A stretch of 19,898 nucleotides of DNA, from assembly GCA_031264395.1 (NCBI GenBank), contig JAISEB010000131.1:1-19898 (forward strand). Reading direction: 5' to 3'. Numbering within the stretch: position 1 is the first letter of the stretch; each line of letters starts with the position of its first letter. A program made the position numbers and the translations under genes. Shown here piece after piece: positions 14,535-19,898 of the stretch. The notes beneath the pieces were generated by a model. The model saw only the letters and a program-made list of their open reading frames with translations. It was not told the DNA's origin and did no database searches. This DNA comes from Treponema sp. GTDB lineage: Bacteria > Spirochaetota > Spirochaetia > Treponematales > Breznakiellaceae.

Positions 14535-15415
14535 GATTTTTCCCCTTCTTCTTCGTTTACTATCATCGTACCAATTCCCTCATCGGTAAAAAGTTCGATT
14601 AAGAGCGCGTGGGGCAGCCGCCCGTCTATGATGTGGGCCTTGCGCACCCCGCCGTCAAGGGCGGTTCTACAACAGCCGATCTTGGGGATCATCCCCTTAC
14701 TGACAACTCCTTCCCGCACAAGGCCGTCCGTTTCGCCGAGGGTCATGGCCTTGATGAGCGAATCGGGATCATGCACGCTGCGCAGCACGCCCTGCACGTC
14801 GGTCATAAGGACGAGTTTTTCCGCGCCCATGGCTGCGGCGATTTTCGCGGCGGCGGTATCGGCGTTAACGTTAAGGGCGCGCCCTTCATCGTCTCCTGTG
14901 CCGTAGGCCACGGAAGAAACAACGGGAATGGCGCCGCTGTCCAGAACGGAAGAGAGCACGGCGACGTTCACCTCCTCAACTTCGCCGACAAGGCCCAGAT
15001 CCCGGCCCCCAATCCGCCGCGCCTTGAGCATGGCGCCGTCTATGCCGCAGAGCCCTATGGCGTTACCGCCCGCCTGCATGATGAGGGACGTGATGTCCTT
15101 GTTCACCTTGCCGCAGAGCACCATCTGGACCGCCTCCATGGTTTCCTCGTCGGTGTAACGGAGACCGTCAACAAAACGGCTTTCCTTCCCGATTTTTTTA
15201 AGAAGCGCCTCAATCTCAGGCCCCCCGCCGTGAACCAGAACGGCGCGTATTCCCACACAGGTCATGAGGATCACGTCCTGTATTACCGCGGCCTTGAGAT
15301 CGGCGTTGATCATGGCGTTGCCGCCGTATTTTACCACGATGGTTTTGCCCCGGAACTGCTGAATGTAGGGAAGGGCATGGATGAGCACTTCCGACCGTTC
15401 GGCATTATGTATCAT
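14531..15415 (-). CDS. argB: Acetylglutamate kinase
   Basis: ArgB phosphorylates N-acetylglutamate, the second step of the pathway. The 294-residue protein has the amino-acid-kinase glycine loops KYGGNAM (29-35) and LVHGGGPEI (60-68), and the nucleotide-site region LNVNADTAAAKIAAAMGAEKLVLMTDVQGVL in its C-terminal half. An N-terminal helix of about 20 residues (ERSEVLIHALPYIQQF) precedes the first strand. Such a helix is typical of hexameric, arginine-inhibited forms, so feedback control is plausible but inferred. GGGAG lies 9 bases upstream of ATG 15415, and 25 bases separate it from argJ. Its stop overlaps the argD start. Confidence 0.96.
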   Translation of the reverse strand: MIHNAERSEVLIHALPYIQQFRGKTIVVKYGGNAMINADLKAAVIQDVILMTCVGIRAVLVHGGGPEIEALLKKIGKESRFVDGLRYTDEETMEAVQMVLCGKVNKDITSLIMQAGGNAIGLCGIDGAMLKARRIGGRDLGLVGEVEEVNVAVLSSVLDSGAIPVVSSVAYGTGDDEGRALNVNADTAAAKIAAAMGAEKLVLMTDVQGVLRSVHDPDSLIKAMTLGETDGLVREGVVSKGMIPKIGCCRTALDGGVRKAHIIDGRLPHALLIELFTDEGIGTMIVNEEEGEKS

Positions 15416-15440
15416 TGTTTTTCACTCCCTGTATTTTCCG

Positions 15441-16670
15441 CTACGAGCGGTAATCACCATTGATCTTCACATAGTCATAGGTAAGATCGCATCCCCAGAC
15501 AACGGCGCTTCCGCCGGGCTTATTGCTTCCCGCGTTAATCCGTATTTCTATCTCGTCTTCGCTCAGAATCTTCTTTGCGAGATCTTCGGAAAACGGAACG
15601 GGCGCGCCGTCCTTGAAAACGGAAATTTCCCCGGCGGCGGAGGCAAAGCCGATGGAGGTTTTTTCGGGATCGAAAGGGACGCCCGCGTAGCCCATGGCGC
15701 ACAGGATTCGCCCCCAGTTGGCGTCCGCGCCGAAACAGGCCGCCTTGACAAGGGATGAGGAGGCCGCCGATTTGGCGAGGGTTTCCGCCGCGTCTTCACT
15801 CTCCGCGCCGCCGACCGTGACGGTAACAAGCTTTGTCGCGCCTTCCCCGTCCCTGGCCATGGCGCGGGCCAGAGACACACAGAGGTCTTCGAGGGCAAGT
15901 ACAAACGTTTCAAAAAGGGGGCCCCCGCCCGCGAGGGGGCTGTTGCCCGCCTCGCCGTTTGCCATGATGATCACCGTGTCGTTGGTGGACGTGTCGCCGT
16001 CAACGGTGACGCGGTTGAAACTGCGCCTTACCGCGCGGCGGAGGGCGGCGTCAAGCATGGCGGGGGATATAGCCGCGTCGGTAGTGATGAAGCCGAGCAT
16101 GGTAGCCATGGAGGGGTGTATCATCCCCGAACCTTTCACCATGGCGCCGATGCGGACCGGGACGCCGTCCAAAACAACTTCTACCGCCCCGCCCTTCTTC
16201 CGGGTATCGGTGGTCATGATAGCCTCAAGGGCGGCCTCGTGCCCCGCCCCGTCGGAGCGGAGGCTTGCGGCAAGGGAACTCACGCCGCTTTCTATCGCGG
16301 CGACAGGCAAAGGCACCCCGATGACGCCGGTGGAGGCGACGGCGACTTCTTTTGGGGAAATGGCAAATTCATCGGCGGCAAGTTCCGCCATGCGGCGGGC
16401 CGCGGCCATTCCGGCCTCCCCGGTACAGGCGTTGGCGTTTCCCGAATTGGCGATGACGGCCCTGAGTTTCCCCCCGGAAATATGCTCGCGGCTTACAAGC
16501 ACGCAGGCGGCCTTTACCCTGTTTGTGGTAAACACCGCAGCCGCCGCGCAGGACTTTTCCGAATAGATAAGGGCAAGATCCCTTTTACGCGAACCGGTCT
16601 TTATGCCGCTCCAGATGCCGCCGGCCCGGAAGCCTTTGGGCGCGCAGACGCCGCCTGATATTTCTTTCAC
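15441..16670 (-). CDS. argJ: Ornithine acetyltransferase / N-acetylglutamate synthase
   Basis: ArgJ moves the acetyl group from acetylornithine to glutamate, and in bifunctional forms also makes acetylglutamate from acetyl-CoA. The protein is made as a precursor that cuts itself before a threonine. The 409-residue product begins VKEISGGVCAPKGF with the usual GGV.APKGF opening. The self-cleavage site KGSGMIHPSMATMLGF is present, with T190 as nucleophile. The GTG at 16670 is chosen because AGGAGG lies 7 bases upstream and the family starts there; the longer frame to 16781 runs into a repeat and is not credible. It follows argC after 61 bases containing a tandem repeat. Bifunctionality is likely, since no argA is seen, but it is not proven. 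Confidence 0.94.
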   Translation of the reverse strand: MKEISGGVCAPKGFRAGGIWSGIKTGSRKRDLALIYSEKSCAAAAVFTTNRVKAACVLVSREHISGGKLRAVIANSGNANACTGEAGMAAARRMAELAADEFAISPKEVAVASTGVIGVPLPVAAIESGVSSLAASLRSDGAGHEAALEAIMTTDTRKKGGAVEVVLDGVPVRIGAMVKGSGMIHPSMATMLGFITTDAAISPAMLDAALRRAVRRSFNRVTVDGDTSTNDTVIIMANGEAGNSPLAGGGPLFETFVLALEDLCVSLARAMARDGEGATKLVTVTVGGAESEDAAETLAKSAASSSLVKAACFGADANWGRILCAMGYAGVPFDPEKTSIGFASAAGEISVFKDGAPVPFSEDLAKKILSEDEIEIRINAGSNKPGGSAVVWGCDLTYDYVKINGDYRS

Positions 16671-16693
16671 CGGAATTCCTCCTGATAGCGGAA

Positions 16694-16727
16694 GTTGTTC
16701 AATAATTCCAGTTGTTGAACAATTCCA
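16694..16727. repeat. Tandem 17-bp repeat in the argC-argJ spacer
   Basis: GTTGTTCAATAATTCCA (16694-16710) is followed immediately by GTTGTTGAACAATTCCA (16711-16727), matching at 15 of 17 bases. The second unit contains the palindrome TTGTTGAACAA seen also at 605-618. The pair sits between the argC stop and the argJ ribosome-binding site. Confidence 0.7.
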
Positions 16728-16731
16728 TTTT

Positions 16732-17868
16732 TCAAAACAGCGCGGGGACAGCTTCAAGGCCCGCCTTTTCATCAAAACCAAAAATGACGTTCATGTTCTG
16801 CACCGCCTGTCCCGCGGCGCCCTTTACCATGTTGTCAATGGCGCTCACCGCGATAAGGGTGCTTCCGGCGGCGTCAAGATGAACGGAAATATCACAGAAG
16901 TTTGACCCGCGCACGCGGCCGGTCGCGGCGGGAACCCCGGCGGGCAGCACCCGCACGAAAGGTTCGTCCCGGTAAAATTCCGCGTATGTTTCCCGGATGC
17001 GGCCGGCCTGCTTTTCAACCTCAGGCGAAGGAGGACGGCAGGAAGAACCCGGCGCCTTTACCTGCCATGATTCATCAAGCGGTATGTACACCGTGCTGAG
17101 TATGCCCCTGTTCATGGGGGCAAGATGAGGGGTGAAGATCACGGACCGTTCCCCGCCGGACGGGACGCCTGAGCCCTGAGACATGGCGGCGAAATTACGG
17201 GCAATCTCGGGGGTATGCCGGTGAGATCCCACCTTGTAGGGGGCCAGCGCGTCCGAACATTCGGGAAAGTGAAAGGAACGGGACGGCTCCCGGCCGCCGC
17301 CCGTTACCCCCGACGCCGAATCCACGATAACGGTCCCCGCGGCCGCCTGCCTTTTTCCGTCCGGGCGCGGGGAAAGGGCGGGAAAGGCAGCAAGGGACGC
17401 CCCCGTAGGATAACAGCCGGGGTTGCCTATTATCACCTTTTTTTTCCCGGCGTATTCCCGTATGCGTTTCCGGTTTAATTCAGGAAGGCCGTAGACCGAA
17501 AATTCCCGCAGCGCGGGAAAAGCGTAACGCCTCCCGTACCAGGCGGCATAGGTATCCTCGTCACCGTCAAAGCGGAAGTCTGCGGAAAGATCGATAAAGG
17601 GAACGCCCTTTTCAAGGGCGGCCGCGGCCCATTTTTCACCCACGCCGTGGGGCAGGGCGGCAAAAACCACATCGGCTTCAAGCGCCGCCTCCGGCCCGGC
17701 AAGCGGCGCTGAAATGCTCCCCAGAAAATTGGGATACACTTCTTCTATCCTGCCGCCCTCAAACGTCACCGAAGAAAGGATCAGCGCGTCAACATCGGGA
17801 TGTCCTGAAAGAAGCCGCACCAGTTCGGAGCCGGCATAGCCTGTCGCCCCAATAATACCCGCAATCAT
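16732..17868 (-). CDS. argC: N-acetyl-gamma-glutamyl-phosphate reductase
   Basis: ArgC reduces acetylglutamyl phosphate to the semialdehyde with NADPH. The 378-residue protein has the Rossmann motif GIIGATGYAG (4-13), ALPHGVGEK, and the catalytic C152 in IGNPGCYPTG. The conserved histidine lies in YKVGSHRHTPEI, with FTPHLAPMNRGILSTVY further on. It is longer than the common 340-350 residues, chiefly through loops of Pro, Gly and Ser at about 170-195, 235-245 and 275-290. ATG 17868 has GGGAGG 5 bases upstream and a TATAAT promoter about 30 bases before. It leads the operon argC-argJ-argB-argD. The nucleotide-binding and catalytic residues are all present, so it should be active. Confidence 0.95.
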   Translation of the reverse strand: MIAGIIGATGYAGSELVRLLSGHPDVDALILSSVTFEGGRIEEVYPNFLGSISAPLAGPEAALEADVVFAALPHGVGEKWAAAALEKGVPFIDLSADFRFDGDEDTYAAWYGRRYAFPALREFSVYGLPELNRKRIREYAGKKKVIIGNPGCYPTGASLAAFPALSPRPDGKRQAAAGTVIVDSASGVTGGGREPSRSFHFPECSDALAPYKVGSHRHTPEIARNFAAMSQGSGVPSGGERSVIFTPHLAPMNRGILSTVYIPLDESWQVKAPGSSCRPPSPEVEKQAGRIRETYAEFYRDEPFVRVLPAGVPAATGRVRGSNFCDISVHLDAAGSTLIAVSAIDNMVKGAAGQAVQNMNVIFGFDEKAGLEAVPALF

Positions 17869-17884
17869 ACAAACCTCCCCGGAA

Positions 17885-17897
17885 CCGGCAGCGCCGG
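17885..17897. promoter_or_regulatory. Hairpin in the argC leader
   Basis: CCGGCAGCGCCGG has perfect 5-bp arms (CCGGC/GCCGG) around a 3-base loop. It sits between the argC -10 box and ribosome-binding site, where it could act as an operator or leader structure. Confidence 0.35.
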
Positions 17898-17898
17898 C

Positions 17899-17928
17899 AT
17901 TATAAAACGGTTTTTTGAAAAATGGGAA
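17899..17928 (-). promoter_or_regulatory. argCJBD promoter
   Basis: Minus-strand TATAAT (17899-17904) is a perfect -10. TTCCCA (17923-17928), 18 bases upstream, is a fair -35 (4 of 6). No ArgR box is evident. Confidence 0.5.
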
Positions 17929-17999
17929 CTAGCAGGGTCTACGGAGACGGCGGGAATACAAGTCGCTTTGGCCCGGAAAAGAGGAGAAGGAAAAAAAAC

Positions 18000-18018
18000 A
18001 GAACAACCGGTTCTTTTT
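18000..18018 (-). terminator. Weak terminator-like hairpin
   Basis: AGAAC-AACCG-GTTCT forms a 5-bp stem. On the minus strand it is followed, after one G, by a run of eight T (plus-strand A run 17991-17998), and on the plus strand by four more T. It could end leftward transcripts from the LOTUS-DUF3825 gene. Confidence 0.35.
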
Positions 18019-18085
18019 CATGCGTCCATTCTTGCACGCTTCGCGGAGGGATGTCAACGGCTGAAGACTCCTGCCTCAAATGTGG

Positions 18086-18127
18086 CGAAAAACCGCACAA
18101 AGGGCGTAGCCCGACTGCGGTTTTTCG
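18086..18127. terminator. Strong bidirectional terminator-like hairpin
   Basis: CGAAAAACCGCA (18086-18097) and TGCGGTTTTTCG (18116-18127) are perfect 12-bp arms. Inside lies a second stem, GGGC-GTA-GCCC (18102-18112). The A5 and T5 runs at the ends give terminator form on both strands. It lies about 110 bases past the LOTUS-DUF3825 stop. Confidence 0.6.
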
Positions 18128-18235
18128 TAACCGGGCCGTCTACCGGCTTTCTGATTGCTGCGCAAACAGCTTCAAAGTGTAAACAGTCTTGTTATGCGAA
18201 GCGGCGACATATTACAGATGATGTTATGCGACTTT

Positions 18236-19459
18236 TTAATCGTCTTCTCCATCTTTTGCGGTATCTATTTTTTCCGCAACAAGCCAATCACTGTCTGGCC
18301 TTGTAATCAAGCGAGCATTGCTATATGCCATGTCCAACGACAGTATCGTATGTCCCAAATAATTACCTGCTGGTGTCAATTCTGTTACAAGAGCCAAGTT
18401 TATCACATCATCATCGAGAAGCGAAAGAGGTAACAACAAAGACATACTGTTGCGAGTAGGAAAATACATTGGAATAGCCGTTTTATAGTTCCATTCTATA
18501 CGCTTCAACGATAAATATAAACTATCCTTGAGACGGTTCGTAATTGTTCTGAATTTTTTACTATCGGATTCTATTGCTGATGCCAGATGACTATAGTAAT
18601 CAACCTTTTCAGGCGTTGACATCGATGATGTATCCTGTAGCACAAAATTTGCGGGTTTGTTTTCTTCAATAAAGTCCCGGGGAAATCTTGCAATATTATC
18701 AAGTATAATGTGATCCCAGTCTAATTGGGGTTCTGGTGCTTTAACATCATATATCAGTTCTGCTGGATTCTTGAAGTAATGGGCTCTTTGCGGCAAAGGA
18801 TTGAAATTGCTTGCCAATAACTTACCCAAACGGTCAACGCCAGACATACAAAATCCTAAAAATTCCCACTCCTGGTATCCAGGAATGTGATTTTTTTCAA
18901 AAAGTGCATATATGGGTTCATATATCTTATTAACAAGGCCTGTGTTGAAGGCCGCATAGTGTTCAGACAGACATAATTTATTTGCCTCCTTTAATAATCG
19001 AAAAAACGTGTAATTCAAATATTTCGCAAGAATCGGATACGGGTAATCCGGATCTTGCGTTTTATAATACCAACGTTCAGGGGCCGCAATTTCTTTTAAG
19101 GCGTTCACAGAATTACGAAAATCAATATATGTCCATTGCGTCAAATACCTGATACTTTGATTTTGCCTACTTGCCATAGGCTTTTGCCCAAGCAAAGACG
19201 AGCTTGCATTTATACTATGGACACCACGAGAACGCGCATAATAAACAGGCACTTTATAAGATGTTGTATCAGCTCTAATTTCGATATTTTCAGGGAACGA
19301 TTCCAAAAAATCCTTTAATTTTAAAAAACCTTCCGCCCTATAATTTATTCCTGCACCAATAAGAAGATTTCCAACTGGCGCCAAATCAGTCCACCCTTCC
19401 TTGTTTTTTGTTGAGTCAAGTATCTGCATCGTTTTTTCAAGCATTTCCGCGTTATTCAT
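18236..19459 (-). CDS. LOTUS (OST-HTH) and DUF3825 protein, predicted RNA-binding
   Basis: The 407-residue protein starts with a LOTUS/OST-HTH-like module (about 7-62: WTDLAPVGNLL, INYRAEGFLKLKDFLESFP, IEIR). This winged helix is known to bind RNA, including G-rich RNA. The remainder (about 106-396) matches DUF3825, with ILAKYLNYTFFRLLKEANKL, EHYAAFNTGLV, YFPTRNSMSLLLPLSL and a late ELTPAGNYLGHTILSLDMAY-type strand pair. The biochemical activity of DUF3825 is not known to me. GGGAG lies 9 bases before ATG 19459. The codons are AT-rich, unlike the arg genes, so the gene looks acquired. A small membrane-protein gene ends 85 bases upstream on the same strand and may belong to the same unit. An RNA-directed regulatory or defence role is inference. 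Confidence 0.8.
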   Translation of the reverse strand: MNNAEMLEKTMQILDSTKNKEGWTDLAPVGNLLIGAGINYRAEGFLKLKDFLESFPENIEIRADTTSYKVPVYYARSRGVHSINASSSLLGQKPMASRQNQSIRYLTQWTYIDFRNSVNALKEIAAPERWYYKTQDPDYPYPILAKYLNYTFFRLLKEANKLCLSEHYAAFNTGLVNKIYEPIYALFEKNHIPGYQEWEFLGFCMSGVDRLGKLLASNFNPLPQRAHYFKNPAELIYDVKAPEPQLDWDHIILDNIARFPRDFIEENKPANFVLQDTSSMSTPEKVDYYSHLASAIESDSKKFRTITNRLKDSLYLSLKRIEWNYKTAIPMYFPTRNSMSLLLPLSLLDDDVINLALVTELTPAGNYLGHTILSLDMAYSNARLITRPDSDWLVAEKIDTAKDGEDD

Positions 19460-19495
19460 GATTTATACTCCCGAAATTGTCAAACTCTGCGAGTC

Positions 19496-19512
19496 CCCCG
19501 GCAAAGCCGGGG
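19496..19512. terminator. GC-rich hairpin before the LOTUS-DUF3825 gene
   Basis: CCCCGGC-AAA-GCCGGGG is a perfect 7-bp stem, strikingly GC-rich in AT-rich surroundings. It lies between the small membrane gene and ATG 19459 with no T-tract, so an attenuator, mRNA-stability element or inserted repeat is as likely as a terminator. Confidence 0.4.
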
Positions 19513-19544
19513 AATTACCTATTTATATGTACGGGCGCCATTGG

Positions 19545-19727
19545 CTATTTCAGCTTTTGTCGTATCCTATCACCCTCTGGGCCGAAAATCTTCACGGGAT
19601 TGTGCAGAATTTGTTCGAAGTCTCGAACAAGTTCTTTATCAACGCAATCATCATCGACGCAATACTTAGCTATTATTATACCGATTGTACCTGCTAAACC
19701 CAACCCGCTCAATATTAACGAAATCAT
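19545..19727 (-). CDS. Small single-span membrane protein, unknown function
   Basis: This 60-residue frame is credible because AGGAGG stands 6 bases before its ATG (19734-19739), the best ribosome-binding site in the region. Residues 2-20 are a hydrophobic, glycine-containing membrane segment (ISLILSGLGLAGTIGIIIA). A short acidic patch with C23 and C28 follows, then a soluble tail (RDFEQILHNPVKIFGPEGD). I do not recognise the family. The stretch 19611-19630 within it is a perfect 8-bp palindrome in the DNA (TTGTTCGA/TCGAACAA). The ATG overlaps the stop of a possible upstream frame as ATGA, and the LOTUS-DUF3825 gene follows after 85 bases. A holin-like, regulatory or partner role cannot be told apart from the sequence. 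Confidence 0.6.
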   Translation of the reverse strand: MISLILSGLGLAGTIGIIIAKYCVDDDCVDKELVRDFEQILHNPVKIFGPEGDRIRQKLK

Positions 19728-19876
19728 TTTATTCCTCCTTGCATTACAAAAAATTTATCAACATTCTTTTCTTCACCTGTCCCAGAATAAAGTCAAATCA
19801 TCTCTATTTCCCAGAACTGCCTTTCTTTGAGATTATCCCACAATCTCTTGATATATTTGGATCTTCCATAATTTGT
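19724..19876 (-). pseudogene. Possible degraded or truncated CDS at the right edge
   Basis: On the minus strand one frame is open from 19876 and reads like protein (SKYIKRLWDNLKERQFWE), meets TGA at 19793-19795, then continues open (GEEKNVDKFFVMQGG) to a TGA at 19724-19726. That stop overlaps the ATG of the small membrane gene as ATGA, the junction expected of a real upstream gene. There is no start codon with a ribosome-binding site, and stops lie just upstream at 19877-19882. A broken gene whose Trp codon became TGA is the simplest reading. Chance coding likeness or recoding of UGA remain possible. A second frame (stop at 19804-19806) also runs in from the edge. Confidence 0.3.
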
Positions 19877-19898
19877 TTATTACCTGGATTACTCCGAA

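Larger units (their letters stand above)
17869..18235. other. Gene-free stretch between argC and the LOTUS-DUF3825 gene
   Basis: About 367 bases carry no convincing gene; short open frames across it lack ribosome-binding sites and family character. It holds the argC leader hairpin and promoter (17885-17928), a weak T-tract hairpin (18000-18018) and a strong one (18086-18127). Composition turns AT-rich from about 18180. Confidence 0.65.

Noticed and set aside
16694..16727. CRISPR-like array
   Set aside because: Only two adjacent units without spacers are present, and no cas gene is seen in the window.
16671..16781. N-terminal extension of ArgJ to an upstream ATG
   Set aside because: The extra 37 residues cross the tandem repeat and the argC end and match nothing in ArgJ. 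The GTG at 16670 has AGGAGG at the right distance and gives the standard family start.
17922..18306. Small plus-strand open frames between argC and the LOTUS-DUF3825 gene
   Set aside because: They span the argC promoter and two hairpins, lack ribosome-binding sites, and overlap each other in different frames.

Overview
The window is bacterial chromosome, mostly GC-rich and densely coded, with two AT-rich ends (about 1-600 and 18180-19898). I infer a spirochaete, probably a Treponema-like (termite-gut type) species. The reasons are the relaxed lipobox of the TPR lipoprotein, the reduced mlaE-mlaF-mlaD export/import set without the usual mlaB/mlaC neighbours, and the many short hairpin repeats between genes. 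No rRNA or marker gene is present, so this placement is an inference.

Layout from left to right. (1) 1-490: an AT-rich toxin-antitoxin-like pair on the minus strand, a PIN-domain (VapC-type) toxin followed by an overlapping, truncated small gene. (2) 491-1039: no gene, but a cluster of hairpins and inverted repeats. (3) 1040-3207: jetA and jetB, the kleisin and KITE subunits of a Wadjet (MksFEBG/EptABCD) plasmid-defence condensin. The SMC ATPase jetC and the nuclease jetD are missing from this window. (4) 3248-6879 (minus): mlaE, mlaF and mlaD homologues (an MCE-type lipid transport ABC system) followed by a TPR lipoprotein. (5) 6973-9246 (plus): a membrane-anchored GAF hybrid histidine kinase with two receiver domains. 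(6) 9255-17868: arginine biosynthesis in two leftward operons, argC-argJ-argB-argD and argG-argH. They are separated by a divergently oriented DHH/DHHA1 phosphoesterase gene that is bracketed by exact 15-bp direct repeats. (7) 17869-18235: no gene; it holds the argC promoter and terminator-like hairpins. (8) 18236-19898: an AT-rich segment with a LOTUS (OST-HTH)-DUF3825 predicted RNA-binding protein, a 60-residue single-span membrane protein with an excellent ribosome-binding site, and a possible degraded coding frame at the edge.

The arg genes would carry glutamate/acetyl-CoA to arginine by the acetyl-recycling route, with ArgJ doing both acetyl transfers. They lack only argF among the late steps here; argA may be dispensable with ArgJ. 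The strongest candidates for unusual biology are the orphan JetAB pair and the AT-rich LOTUS-DUF3825 island.
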